This document shows, piece after piece, positions 54,237 to 63,515 of a DNA stretch of 64,000 nt. Location: positions 44,221 to 108,220 of the forward strand of contig SVJQ01000004.1 in assembly GCA_015068905.1 (NCBI GenBank). Direction: 5' to 3'. The stretch is from Oscillospiraceae bacterium (GTDB taxonomy: Bacteria > Bacillota > Clostridia > UBA1381 > UBA9506). The position numbers and the translations under genes were made by a program. Numbering within the stretch: the first letter of the stretch is position 1; each line of letters begins with the position of its first letter. The notes under the pieces were generated by a model. It had not been told where the DNA came from and ran no database searches. It saw only the letters and a program-made list of their open reading frames with translations.

Positions 54237-56315
54237 TTATAACTTTCTTTCATAATCGCACTCTTCATTATAGCACACTATTTTCTGTGCTCTGCCGTTT
54301 TTCTGCAACAGCAATCCACCGCATTTGGGGCAGCTTTCCTTGGAAAGCGGCATATCCCAACTCATAAAGTCGCAGGTGGGATTCTTTTCACAGCCATAAT
54401 ATTTTTTGCCGCGCTGGGATTTCTTTTCTAAAATCTTGGCACCGCACTTGGGGCAGGCTGCGCCGGTTTCCTTCACAATGGGCTTGGCGTTCCGGCATTC
54501 CGGAAAACCGGGACAAGCTAAAAACTTACCGAACCGACCCATTTTATAAACCATGTTTCGCCCACACTTTTCGCATATAACGTCTGAAACCTCATCGGCA
54601 ACTTTAATCTTCTCCACTTCTTTTTCGGCTTTTTTGATTTCTTCAGAGAAGGGGCCATAGAAGCTACGCATAATGTTTACCCAATCAACAGAGCCTTCTT
54701 CAATCGAGTCAAGTTCACGCTCCATATTAGCGGTAAAGGCAACATCCACAATGTCCGCAAAATGCTGTGTCATAATATCTGTCACCACTCTGCCAAGTTC
54801 TGTGGGCACAAACATCTTCTTCTCACGGCTCACATAGCCACGGGCTGTAATGGTGGTAATGGTTGGCGCATAAGTAGACGGACGACCAATGCCCAGTTCT
54901 TCCAGTGTTTTGATTAAAGATGCTTCTGTATACCGGGCCGGGGGCTGGGTAAAATGCTGAGAGGCGTCAAGCTTTTCGCGAATCAACACATCGCCGGCAG
55001 AAAGAGATGGCAATTTTGTATTCTTTTCTTCTTCTGCATCGTCGCTGCCCTCAACATACAAGGTCATAAAGCCCTTGAACTTAATCTGATGACCGCTTGC
55101 TTTAAAGAGATAATCCCCTGCTTTAATATCCACATTCACAGTGTTATATACAGCAGATTCCATCTGACAGGCAACAAAGCGTTCCCAAATCAGCTTATAA
55201 AGCTTATATAAATCAGCCGGTAGCACTCCCTTAAGTTCTGCCGGTGTCAGTTCTAAAATGGTAGGACGAATGGCTTCGTGAGCATCCTGAGCTGTGTTCT
55301 TTGTTTTATACACGCGGGCAGATGCCGGCAGATATTCTTTGCCATACTGCTTTTCAATATAGTTTCTGGCATCAGAGAGTGCTTCATTTGCGATACGCAA
55401 AGAGTCGGTTCTCATATAGGTAATCAGACCCACGGTGCCGTGACCGGGAACAGCCACACCTTCATACAGGCCCTGAGCCGCCATCATGGTCCGCTTAACT
55501 GTAAAGCCAAGCTTGCGGGAAGCCTCCTGCTGCAGGGTACTGGTAATGAACGGCGGTGCGGGATTCCGCTTTTTCTGCCCTTCTTTAACAGATTCTACAA
55601 TGTACTTGGCATTCTCTAAATCCTTTACAATGTCTTCCACAGCCTTCTGATCGGAAATCTTAACCTTTTTGCCTTTTTTGCCGTAGAATTCTGCGGTAAA
55701 GGTTTTGCCGCTTTTTTCTTCTTTTAACAGAGCATCTAAATTCCAATATTCTTCAGGAACAAAAGCTTCAATCTCTTTTTCGCGGTCGCAAATCAGCTTA
55801 CAGGTAACAGACTGCACACGGCCGGCAGATAAGCCTTTTTTCACCTTTTTCCACAAAATCGGGCTGATGGAATAACCTACAATTCTGTCAAGCACACGGC
55901 GCGCCTGCTGAGCATCCACCAAATCACGGTCAATCACTCTGGGCTCGGTGATAGAATTTTTAACAGCCGTCTTGGTAATTTCGTTAAAGGTAATACGACA
56001 TTTTTCATTTTCATCAATATCAAGTAGTGTTGCCAGGTGCCAGCTGATGGCTTCACCTTCACGGTCCGGGTCAGTTGCGAGATATATCTTTTTCGCATCT
56101 TTTGCCGCTTTTTTAAGCTTAGACAGAAGCTCACCCTTACCGCGGATGGTGATATATTTAGGTTCAAAATTCCCCTCAATGTCAATGCTCATCTGACTTT
56201 TTGGCAAATCGCGCACATGACCGAAGGAAGCCATAACCGTATATGACTTACCCAGATATTGTTTAATTGTTTTCGCCTTGGCAGGCGACTCCACAATGAC
56301 AAGATTGGTTGCCAT
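54237..56315 (-). CDS. topA: DNA topoisomerase I
   Basis: 692 residues. TOPRIM with LVIVESPAKAKTIK at the N-terminus, active-site Tyr in TYMRTDSLR (about 300), and three C-terminal four-cysteine zinc ribbons (CEKCGRNM..., CPKCGAKI..., CPKCGGLL...). It relaxes negative supercoils, opposing gyrase encoded next door. It follows dprA by 18 bp. Confidence 0.98.
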   Translation of the reverse strand: MATNLVIVESPAKAKTIKQYLGKSYTVMASFGHVRDLPKSQMSIDIEGNFEPKYITIRGKGELLSKLKKAAKDAKKIYLATDPDREGEAISWHLATLLDIDENEKCRITFNEITKTAVKNSITEPRVIDRDLVDAQQARRVLDRIVGYSISPILWKKVKKGLSAGRVQSVTCKLICDREKEIEAFVPEEYWNLDALLKEEKSGKTFTAEFYGKKGKKVKISDQKAVEDIVKDLENAKYIVESVKEGQKKRNPAPPFITSTLQQEASRKLGFTVKRTMMAAQGLYEGVAVPGHGTVGLITYMRTDSLRIANEALSDARNYIEKQYGKEYLPASARVYKTKNTAQDAHEAIRPTILELTPAELKGVLPADLYKLYKLIWERFVACQMESAVYNTVNVDIKAGDYLFKASGHQIKFKGFMTLYVEGSDDAEEEKNTKLPSLSAGDVLIREKLDASQHFTQPPARYTEASLIKTLEELGIGRPSTYAPTITTITARGYVSREKKMFVPTELGRVVTDIMTQHFADIVDVAFTANMERELDSIEEGSVDWVNIMRSFYGPFSEEIKKAEKEVEKIKVADEVSDVICEKCGRNMVYKMGRFGKFLACPGFPECRNAKPIVKETGAACPKCGAKILEKKSQRGKKYYGCEKNPTCDFMSWDMPLSKESCPKCGGLLLQKNGRAQKIVCYNEECDYERKL

Positions 56316-56333
56316 TTTGTTCCTCCTTATTGA

Positions 56334-57509
56334 CTACAGTTGTAAGATATATTGTTTGCCCGGCAATGCCCGGACAAGACCTTTCATTTCAAGCATAATC
56401 AGCGCTGAACTGAGCTCTGTCACCGGCACCCCCTGCTCTGCCAACCGGTCAACATGCACCGGTCTGTCAGATAAGAGTGCTAATATTTGCCGCTCTGTAT
56501 CGCTGAGTGTAATACCGGACGGCACCTTTGCTTTTACCGCCGTTTTTTCTTCCGGCTCGTTTTCATATACAGGCATCTCTACCTCACCATCACCGGATAC
56601 CGGCAGGTGTTGATGCTGCGAAAGCAGGTCACCATACTGTTCACGGAATTCACACAAAACGTCTTCGGCGCAAAGCACCGGTTTAGCGCCATCCTGCAAC
56701 AGGGCATTAGAACCCTGAGACATTTTTCTTGTAATATCAGCAGGGACCGTAAACACTTCACGGTTTTGTTCTCCTGCCAATCGAGCCGTAATGAGCGCAC
56801 CGCTGCGCTTGGGTGCCTCGGTCACAACCGTGCCCAACGACAGTCCGCTGATAATTCTGTTCCGTTTCGGAAAGTTCCAAGGGGCAGGCGGCGTTCCCGG
56901 CGGGAATTCAGAAATCACCATACCGCCGTCAATAATCTTCTGCATCAGCCTTCTGTTGCTTGGCGGATAGCAAATGTCCACGCCGCAACCTAAAACCGCT
57001 ACCGTTTTGCCGCCGGCAGACAAAGCGTTTTCTGCCGCACTGGCATCATCCCCCTCTGCCATACCGCTGACAATGGTCATACCGCCTTCAGCTAAAGCCT
57101 TCGCCAACGCACCGGTTGTCAATTTGCCGTAGGAAGATGCTTTGCGGGTTCCTACCACAGCAATGGTCGCATGGTTATTTAAGTCTATTTTCTCCCTGCA
57201 CCGCACGTATAATACATAGGGTGGGTCATAAATAGAAGCTAAAAGCCGGGGATAACGCGGATTGTCAAAAGTAAGAATTTTAATATTCTTTTTCTTACAA
57301 ACCCCAATCACACGATAAACTTTCTGTAAGTCTTTTACTAAAACTGCCTTTTTCTCTTTTTCAGTCAGACCCGGAACCAAAACAAGAGCATCCCTGTCTG
57401 CATTAAAAATATTCTCCGGTGCTCCAAATACATCCAAAAGTGTTGTCAGCGTCCGGTTTGACAGTTCTTTTTTAAGGGTCAGCCATAGCCAATATTTTAA
57501 TTCCGACAA
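56334..57509 (-). CDS. dprA: DNA processing protein DprA
   Basis: 391 residues starting at TTG with AAAGGA upstream. An N-terminal SAM-like region (about 1-65) is followed by the Rossmann-like DprA core with GTRKASSYGKLT, MAEGDDASAAENAL and GAQ-like SGALITARLAGEQ, and a C-terminal winged helix (about 330-391). DprA protects incoming single-stranded DNA and loads RecA. The dprA-topA order is standard in Firmicutes and does not prove competence. Confidence 0.95.
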   Translation of the reverse strand: MSELKYWLWLTLKKELSNRTLTTLLDVFGAPENIFNADRDALVLVPGLTEKEKKAVLVKDLQKVYRVIGVCKKKNIKILTFDNPRYPRLLASIYDPPYVLYVRCREKIDLNNHATIAVVGTRKASSYGKLTTGALAKALAEGGMTIVSGMAEGDDASAAENALSAGGKTVAVLGCGVDICYPPSNRRLMQKIIDGGMVISEFPPGTPPAPWNFPKRNRIISGLSLGTVVTEAPKRSGALITARLAGEQNREVFTVPADITRKMSQGSNALLQDGAKPVLCAEDVLCEFREQYGDLLSQHQHLPVSGDGEVEMPVYENEPEEKTAVKAKVPSGITLSDTERQILALLSDRPVHVDRLAEQGVPVTELSSALIMLEMKGLVRALPGKQYILQL

Positions 57510-57677
57510 GAACCGACATCCTTTCCTTATTAAATAACACCAAAAAACTTACGATTAATACACTACTACAAATTCTAAAAATTGTAAAGATTTTTTTTGT
57601 AAACTTTTTAAATACATTCATTCGATTGTATTTTTGCTTTTTTGAACCCAAATTCAAAGTTTTACATCAAAAAACTG

Positions 57678-57706
57678 TTGAATCTTCTTAATATATATGA
57701 TATACT
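57678..57706 (+). promoter_or_regulatory. Promoter of an unassigned transcript upstream of the SRP RNA
   Basis: TTGAAT-17-TATACT. The predicted start is at about 57713, 137 bp before the SRP RNA and within a gene-free 550-bp gap. Confidence 0.5.
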
Positions 57707-57709
57707 AAA

Positions 57710-57848
57710 TGTACATAGCATTTATTTTATCAACCAGGTGAATAATGATATAATGAACGCATAGCTTATTAAATTTTTATTGGTGGCGTTCATTGCACCA
57801 TAATTTTCCTTGAATCATTTTTTAATGAAAAATTATGGTATAATAAAT
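57710..57848 (+). other. Structured non-coding segment between two promoters
   Basis: Two inverted repeats lie in series: AATGAACGC/GCGTTCATT (57753-57795) and ACCATAATTTT/AAAATTATGGT (57798-57838). The second ends at the SRP RNA -10. A second extended -10 (TGATATAAT) is at 57746-57754. The stretch 57510-57677 upstream is AT-rich with nothing recognisable. No coding frame is credible. Confidence 0.4.
57836..57844 (+). promoter_or_regulatory. Extended -10 promoter of the SRP RNA
   Basis: TGGTATAAT with no good -35 at 17-18 bp; the predicted start is at 57850-57851, where the RNA's terminal helix begins. Confidence 0.6.
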
Positions 57849-57849
57849 G

Positions 57850-58014
57850 CGGAATTTTATATTTATAATTTAGCGTTCAATGCGAAAGCGTTGTCGGCCG
57901 GGTCCTGCGCAATCTGAGCCTGTGAACCTCGTCAGGTGGGGAACCAAGCAGCGATAAGCAGAATCTTAGATGTGATGCAGGATCACCCGGTGTGAAACTG
58001 TCATTAAATTCCGC
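57850..58014 (+). ncRNA. ffs: Signal recognition particle RNA, small bacterial type
   Basis: The conserved domain IV with the Ffh-binding loop is clear: CGTCAGG, then GGAACCAAGCAGCG (57930-57953). It is enclosed by CCGGGTCCTGC and GCAGGATCACCCGG. The outer ends GGAATTT (57851) and AAATTCC (58006) pair, and a CAATGC-GAAA-GCGTTG hairpin lies in the 5' part. Exact ends are by prediction. Position directly before dnaX is the Firmicute order. The transcript binds Ffh and guides membrane-protein targeting. Confidence 0.9.
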
Positions 58015-58033
58015 CGAGTGTGCGGTTTTTTTC
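58011..58033 (+). terminator. Terminator of the SRP RNA
   Basis: CCGC/GCGG stem (part of CCGCCGAGTGTGCGG) followed by seven T. It competes with the outer helix of the RNA. Confidence 0.65.
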
Positions 58034-58066
58034 GTATATACCTGAAACAAAAAGGAGGTGCCGGGT

Positions 58067-59719
58067 TTGGCATATCAAGCATTATACAGAACCTGGCGTC
58101 CCATGGTTTTTGACGATGTGGCAGGTCAGGAGCACATCACCAAAACCTTACGAAACGAAATTATAACAGGCAATCTTGCCCATGCATATTTGTTCTGCGG
58201 CACCCGTGGCACGGGTAAAACCTCTACGGCAAAAATTCTTGCCCGGGCGGTGAATTGTCTGAACCCGCAGGACGGCAACCCCTGTAATGAGTGTGATGTC
58301 TGCAAAGGCATTTTAGACGACTCTATTTTAGACGTTGTTGAAATGGACGGCGCCTCAAAAAACAAGGTTGAAAACATTCGTGAAATTATTGATGATGTTG
58401 CCTTCTTGCCTACCCGTGCTAAAAAGAAGGTTTACATCATTGACGAGGTACACATGATGACAACCCCGGCGTTTAATGCGCTACTCAAAACGCTGGAAGA
58501 GCCTCCTGCCCACGTGCTTTTTATTTTAGCAACTACTGAACTGAACAAAATTCCGCCAACGGTTCTGTCCCGTTGCCAGCGGTTTGACTTTAAACGTATT
58601 ACCCAAAGTGACATTGCCGACCATTTAGGCAAAATTGTTGCCGCCTCCGGCAGGCGTGTTACACCTGAAGCCCTGCGTATGATTGCAGAGCTTGGTGACG
58701 GCTCTATGCGTGACTCGCTCAGTATTTTAGAGCAGGTTTTGGGTTACAGCGATGAGGAAATCGGCTACGATGACCTTTTATCCATTATGGGCATTGCTGA
58801 CCACGATGCTTTGTTTGACATCTGCCGTGCAATCGCAGACGGTGACAGCGACAAAGCACTGACTGTTTTTGATTCTGTCATTGAAAAGGGCAAGGAGCCT
58901 GAGGTATTCATCGACCGCCTGACCCATTTTTTAAGAGATGTATTGGTCACAAAGGTCACACGGGAGCCTGAGCGGATTGTTAACACCTCTCAGGAACATT
59001 TAGAAAAGATGAAATCTCTGGCAGAAGCCTTCAGCCGTGAAAAGCTGATTTTTGCATTAAAGCACATTAACGAAGCTGTTGTCAGCGCCAAGGCCTCCGG
59101 CTATGCAAGAACGGTGTATGAGCTTTGCCTTGTTAAGCTGGCAACCCCTTCTTATGATACATCCTTTGAAGCGTTGCTTGCCCGTATGGCAGACCTTGAA
59201 GCAAAGCTTTCAAAAGGCATTCCCGCCACCACCAACAGTCCCTCTCTTGAGGCACCCCCTTGGGATGGTGCGGCACCCATGCCTAAAGAGCCGGCAGCGG
59301 CAAATATGGCAGAGCCTAAAAAAGCAGAAGTATCACCTGCAGCAAACAAACCTGAAGAGGTAAAGTCCGCACCGCAAAGTGGTGACAATTCCATCCTCGG
59401 GCGGTTTGATGAGATAAAAGATTACATCCGTGCCCACGGCGGCGCACCGGTAATCCCTCATATTAACCGCGCCACTCCTATGATGCTTGGCGGACAGTTT
59501 TCTTTAGTTTTTGCAAAGGATGCAATGATGAATAAAACTGTTGTGGCAAGAGCCGGCAATATCGAGCTGATTCAGATTGCCATTGGCGCCGTGACGGGTG
59601 AAGAGGTTAAAGTACAATGCCTGTCTGAAAAAGAAGCCGGCATTTCAACCGGCGACGGTGATGCATTTGAACAACTGTTGGAGTTGGGAAAGCAACACAG
59701 CGAAATTGAAATCATTTAA
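58067..59719 (+). CDS. dnaX: DNA polymerase III subunits gamma/tau
   Basis: 550 residues from TTG 58067; AAAGGAGG eight bases upstream and the family N-terminus (AYQALYRTWRP) favour it over a GTG three codons earlier. Clamp-loader AAA+ domain with Walker A GTRGTGKTSTAKIL, zinc module C-N-P-QDGNPCNECDVC and DEVHMM. A Pro/Ala/Glu-rich linker (about 375-430) leads to the tau C-terminal domain. No clear frameshift slip site was noticed. Confidence 0.97.
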   Translation: MAYQALYRTWRPMVFDDVAGQEHITKTLRNEIITGNLAHAYLFCGTRGTGKTSTAKILARAVNCLNPQDGNPCNECDVCKGILDDSILDVVEMDGASKNKVENIREIIDDVAFLPTRAKKKVYIIDEVHMMTTPAFNALLKTLEEPPAHVLFILATTELNKIPPTVLSRCQRFDFKRITQSDIADHLGKIVAASGRRVTPEALRMIAELGDGSMRDSLSILEQVLGYSDEEIGYDDLLSIMGIADHDALFDICRAIADGDSDKALTVFDSVIEKGKEPEVFIDRLTHFLRDVLVTKVTREPERIVNTSQEHLEKMKSLAEAFSREKLIFALKHINEAVVSAKASGYARTVYELCLVKLATPSYDTSFEALLARMADLEAKLSKGIPATTNSPSLEAPPWDGAAPMPKEPAAANMAEPKKAEVSPAANKPEEVKSAPQSGDNSILGRFDEIKDYIRAHGGAPVIPHINRATPMMLGGQFSLVFAKDAMMNKTVVARAGNIELIQIAIGAVTGEEVKVQCLSEKEAGISTGDGDAFEQLLELGKQHSEIEII

Positions 59720-59742
59720 GTATTGATAACGGAGGAAAGAAC

Positions 59743-60090
59743 ATGGCAAAAGGAAATAAATTTACAGGTGGCGGCGTTAACCAGAATAAAGCCGCTATGA
59801 TGCAACGTGTACAAAAGATGCAGGAAGATATGGAGCGTATGCAGGCTGAAATCAGCGAAAAAACTGTTGAGGCAACTGCCGGCGGCGGTGCTGTAACCGT
59901 AACCATGAAAGGCAGCCATGAGCTTGTATCTGTCAGCTTAAAGCCGGAGATTGTAGATCCGGACGATATTGAAATGTTAGAGGATTTAATTGTTGCCGCT
60001 GTTAACGAAGCCGGCGCAAAAGCCTCTGAAATGATGGAAGAAGGCATGTCAAGCCTCACCGGAGGCTTAAACATTCCCGGGTTATTCTAG
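59743..60090 (+). CDS. YbaB/EbfC nucleoid-associated protein
   Basis: 115 residues. Central helix MQRVQKMQEDMERMQAEI and the strand VEATAGGGAVTVTM are characteristic of the YbaB dimer, which binds DNA in a tweezer-like form. It follows dnaX by 23 bp, as usual; recR, normally next, is missing from this position. Confidence 0.93.
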   Translation: MAKGNKFTGGGVNQNKAAMMQRVQKMQEDMERMQAEISEKTVEATAGGGAVTVTMKGSHELVSVSLKPEIVDPDDIEMLEDLIVAAVNEAGAKASEMMEEGMSSLTGGLNIPGLF

Positions 60091-60128
60091 GTCCGACCTG
60101 TCGGCACGAAAGAATCGGAGGAAATGCT

Positions 60129-61253
60129 ATGAAAGTGCTTTTTCTATCAGTCCCCACCGGACAGGGGCATCACCAGACTGCCAAGGCAGTGTTAGAATAT
60201 TTTAAAAGCAATGAAGATGTTGAATGTCGTTTTCTGGATGTTGTGGATGATGTAAGCCCTATGCTTGCAGACTCCTTGCAGCAGGGATATTTGTTATCTA
60301 CCAAAATGACACCTCGCATTTATGGTCGCATTTACGATATGGCAGATCAGCGAAATCAAGAAAAAAATTCAAATATAGGAAAGCTGATTCAATCCATTCT
60401 CCACAAAAAGCTTTTGGCATATCTACGGCAGTATGACCCGGATATTATTGTTGCAACCCACGTTATTGCGGCTATTGCCGTAACGTATCTGCGCAGCAAA
60501 TACCCGATTCGTGCTAAAGCCATCGCTATTGTCACGGACTATACCTTCCATCCCTATTGGGAGGATGCTGATGTAGATTATTACATTACGCCCTCTGAGC
60601 TTTTAACATTTCAGGCGCTTAAAAAACGCATCCCCAAAGACCGTATTAAACCTTTTGGTATTCCGATTCAGCCTCACTTTATGCAAAAAATTCCTCAAAA
60701 AGAGGCAAGAGAAAAACTGGGGCTGCGTGATCAGTTTACCATTCTGCTTATGATGGGTTCAATGGGTTTTGGCAGTAACGTTTTATCCACTATCCGCAGT
60801 CTCGATCGTATGGAGGGCGATTTTCAGCTCATCACGGTCTGTGGTAACAACAAAAAACTAAAAGCCCGGATTGATGCAATGATCAAGCATAAAACCATTC
60901 TCAATTTCGGATACACCAACGAGGTATCTACTTTGATGGATGCGGCTGATTGCATCATCACAAAGCCCGGCGGTCTTTCCACATCAGAGGCTATGGCAAA
61001 AGAACTGCCTATGATTTTGTTAGACCCTATTCCCGGTCAGGAGGACAGAAATAAAGAGTTTATGCTAAATAATGGCATTGCTTTATCAATCAGTCCCTAC
61101 TTCCCGGTGACAGAAGCCATTTATCAACTTATGCACTATGATTATAAGACAAAATCTATGAAGGAAAATATGAAAAATATTGCAAAACCCGGCGCTGCAG
61201 CTGCCTTGGGCGAATTTATGCTGGAGCTTGCCGGTGAAAGCAATCCATTATAA
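60129..61253 (+). CDS. GT28-type glycosyltransferase, diacylglycerol glucosyltransferase-like
   Basis: 374 residues. N-terminal SVPTGQGHHQTAKAVLEYF is the MGDG-synthase domain signature, and the C-terminal half holds the donor-binding ITKPGGLSTSEAMAKELP and DPIPGQEDRN segments. The family includes UgtP and plant MGDG synthase, which transfer glucose or galactose from UDP-sugar to diacylglycerol for glycolipids and lipoteichoic anchors. Acceptor here unproved. It lies where recR normally sits, between ybaB and darA. Confidence 0.85.
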   Translation: MKVLFLSVPTGQGHHQTAKAVLEYFKSNEDVECRFLDVVDDVSPMLADSLQQGYLLSTKMTPRIYGRIYDMADQRNQEKNSNIGKLIQSILHKKLLAYLRQYDPDIIVATHVIAAIAVTYLRSKYPIRAKAIAIVTDYTFHPYWEDADVDYYITPSELLTFQALKKRIPKDRIKPFGIPIQPHFMQKIPQKEAREKLGLRDQFTILLMMGSMGFGSNVLSTIRSLDRMEGDFQLITVCGNNKKLKARIDAMIKHKTILNFGYTNEVSTLMDAADCIITKPGGLSTSEAMAKELPMILLDPIPGQEDRNKEFMLNNGIALSISPYFPVTEAIYQLMHYDYKTKSMKENMKNIAKPGAAAALGEFMLELAGESNPL

Positions 61254-61289
61254 TTTTATTGCTGCTTTGCAGCAGAACGGAGGTACATT

Positions 61290-61622
61290 ATGAAACTTAT
61301 ACTCGCAATTGTTAGCAACGACGACGGCAATCTCGTTATGCGCGAACTGAACAAAGCACGTTTTTCCGTTACCAAAATGGCATCTACCGGCGGTTTTCTT
61401 CGCGCCGGTAATACAACCTTATTAATCGGTACTGATGAAGAAAAAGTACAGGAGGTTGTAGACATCATCGGCAAGCACTGTATGAAGAGAAAACAAATCG
61501 TATTCACTCCGGAGCCGTTTATCGGTGCCGTTGGCGGCAATTATACTTCATATCCGGAAGAAATCGAAACCGGTGGTGCTACTATTTTTGTAGTGGATGT
61601 TGAGCGCTTTGAAAAAGTTTGA
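61290..61622 (+). CDS. darA: Cyclic di-AMP receptor DarA (PstA/YaaQ)
   Basis: 110 residues, a PII-like trimeric protein. MKLILAIVSNDDGN, STGGFLRAGNTTLLIG (c-di-AMP contact) and GGATIFVVDVERFEKV are diagnostic. It senses c-di-AMP in Firmicutes; the output is not fully known. GGAGG before the start. The darA-holB-ricT order is shared with Bacillus, minus yaaR. Confidence 0.95.
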   Translation: MKLILAIVSNDDGNLVMRELNKARFSVTKMASTGGFLRAGNTTLLIGTDEEKVQEVVDIIGKHCMKRKQIVFTPEPFIGAVGGNYTSYPEEIETGGATIFVVDVERFEKV

Positions 61623-62610
61623 TTATGATGTCATTATCGGCCACAGCCTGATTCAGAAAAAGCTGCGTCAGGCTGTGGAATCTGACCACACAGTCAGCAC
61701 CTATTTGTTTTGCGGCAACGCCGGCATCGGCAAAAAAACTATGGCTCGTGCTTTTGCCGCCTCTCTCCTGTGCCAATCCCCCATAGATGGCGGACCTTGT
61801 CACAGCTGTTCATCTTGCCGCCTGCTTGCTTCCGACAATCACCCGGATTATCTGGTTGTACAGATTCCTGAGGATAAGAAGACCATTGGTGTTGAACAGG
61901 TGCGCGAGCAAGTTATTAAAGAAGCATATATCCGTCCCTTTCACGCCGGGCGAAAGGTTTTTGTTATCGAAAACAGTGAAGCCCTGACTCTCGAAGCACA
62001 GAATGCTCTTTTAAAGATTTTAGAAGAGCCGCCTGCTTATGCTGTTTTTTTGCTTCTGTCCCCCACACCTGATCAGTTATTGCAAACGGTACTGTCCCGT
62101 TGCTTAAAGCTCCAGTTTTTGCCCTTAAGTGACAGCCTGTGTCGTGATTTTTTTGAAAAGCAAACGGCTGAAGAGGGTCGCAAAGCGCTGGCAGCATCCT
62201 TTTCTCAGGGCAACATTGGCAGAGGCTTGACTATTCTTAATGACGAAGAATATTATCAATTATATCAGGCAACGCTGGCGCAACTTGCCGCCTTCCCAAA
62301 GAGCCGTACCGCACTCGTTGATATGCAGCAATTTTTTACGCAGAACCGGGAGCGGATTGCCGATGTTATTGATTTTATGCTGATATTTCTGCGGGATTCA
62401 ATGCGACAGAAAATATCCAAAAATCCCGGGCTGATTTGTGTTGACCATAAATCAGCCATAGAGCGTTTTGCACACGCTAATACCCCGGGCGGTCTGGTCC
62501 GCACCACAGAAGCCGTTCTTGACTTTCGCAAGCGAATTTCAAAAAACGCAAGCTTTTCTGCCGCGGGGCTTGAACTTTTGACAAAGATGCAGGAGGAAAT
62601 CCATGGTTAA
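61597..62610 (+). CDS. holB: DNA polymerase III subunit delta prime
   Basis: 337 residues, overlapping darA by 26 bases (in-frame TTG codons at 61600 and 61609 are alternative starts). Clamp-loader fold with a degenerate P-loop GNAGIGKKT (Lys instead of Ser/Thr), as expected of the non-hydrolysing subunit, a four-Cys zinc module (GGPCHSCSSC), and sensor SRC in VLSRCLKL. Works with DnaX, whose gene is 2 kb upstream. Confidence 0.93.
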   Translation: MLSALKKFDYDVIIGHSLIQKKLRQAVESDHTVSTYLFCGNAGIGKKTMARAFAASLLCQSPIDGGPCHSCSSCRLLASDNHPDYLVVQIPEDKKTIGVEQVREQVIKEAYIRPFHAGRKVFVIENSEALTLEAQNALLKILEEPPAYAVFLLLSPTPDQLLQTVLSRCLKLQFLPLSDSLCRDFFEKQTAEEGRKALAASFSQGNIGRGLTILNDEEYYQLYQATLAQLAAFPKSRTALVDMQQFFTQNRERIADVIDFMLIFLRDSMRQKISKNPGLICVDHKSAIERFAHANTPGGLVRTTEAVLDFRKRISKNASFSAAGLELLTKMQEEIHG

Positions 62611-63475
62611 AGTAATCGGTATCCGATTTAAATCAGTTGGTAAAATTTATTATTTTGACCCCAACGGTCAGACCCTGTCAGTTGGTGACGGTGTCATTGT
62701 AGAGACTGCGCGGGGTGCAGAATTCGGCCATGTTGCCATGGCAGAAAAAGAGATTGATGAAAGTCAGTTCTCTATTCCCATCAAAAAAATTCTTCGCAAG
62801 GCAACAGAAGCTGACGTTAAAAATCTGAAAGAAAACGAAAAGAAAGAAAAAGAAGCTTATGACATCTGTTTGTCAAAAATCAGAGCCAATAAGCTGGATA
62901 TGAACCTGATTGACGTTGAATATACATTCGACGGCAGCAAAATTTTATTCTACTTCACCGCTGATGGTCGTGTAGACTTTCGTCAGCTTGTAAAGGATTT
63001 GGCTTCGGTGTTTCGCACCCGTATTGAACTCAGACAAATTGGTGTCCGCGATGAAGCCAAAATGCGCGGCGGCTTAGGCATCTGCGGCAGACCCTTGTGT
63101 TGCTCGCTGTTTTTAGGTGACTTTGAGCCGGTGTCTATTAAAATGGCAAAAGAACAGTCACTTTCACTGAACCCCACAAAAATCTCCGGTACCTGCGGCA
63201 GACTGATGTGCTGCTTAAAATATGAGCAGGAAGCCTATGAGGCACTTTTAAAAGAAACACCAAACGTTGGTGCTATTGTGCAGACACCGGCAGGAAGAGG
63301 TACTGTGGTTTCTACCAACTTGTTAAAAGGTCTGGCACAGATTAAGCTGGATGCAGGTCCCGAAAACACGGTCAGCGAATTTAAGGTTTCTGAGCTTTCT
63401 GTCATTAAAGACAGCTTAAAGCGCACCCAGGAACCCGAAATTGATTTATCTACATTAAAGGAATTGGAAGAATAA
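62603..63475 (+). CDS. ricT: PSP1-domain protein RicT (YaaT)
   Basis: 290 residues, overlapping holB by 8 bases. PSP1 domain with GRPLCCSLFLGDFEPVSIKM and GTCGRLMCCLKYE; these cysteines bind iron-sulfur clusters in the Bacillus RicAFT complex, which promotes RNase Y mRNA maturation and phosphorelay for sporulation. ricA and ricF are not in the window. Confidence 0.93.
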   Translation: MVKVIGIRFKSVGKIYYFDPNGQTLSVGDGVIVETARGAEFGHVAMAEKEIDESQFSIPIKKILRKATEADVKNLKENEKKEKEAYDICLSKIRANKLDMNLIDVEYTFDGSKILFYFTADGRVDFRQLVKDLASVFRTRIELRQIGVRDEAKMRGGLGICGRPLCCSLFLGDFEPVSIKMAKEQSLSLNPTKISGTCGRLMCCLKYEQEAYEALLKETPNVGAIVQTPAGRGTVVSTNLLKGLAQIKLDAGPENTVSEFKVSELSVIKDSLKRTQEPEIDLSTLKELEE

Positions 63476-63515
63476 ATGAATATATGCCGCTATCTGCGGC
63501 AGAGAGGAGACAAAA

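Noticed and set aside
57472..57657. 61-codon minus-strand frame upstream of dprA
   Set aside because: Overlaps the dprA start in another frame; dprA has the family N-terminus and this frame is Lys/Phe-rich AT-driven sequence.
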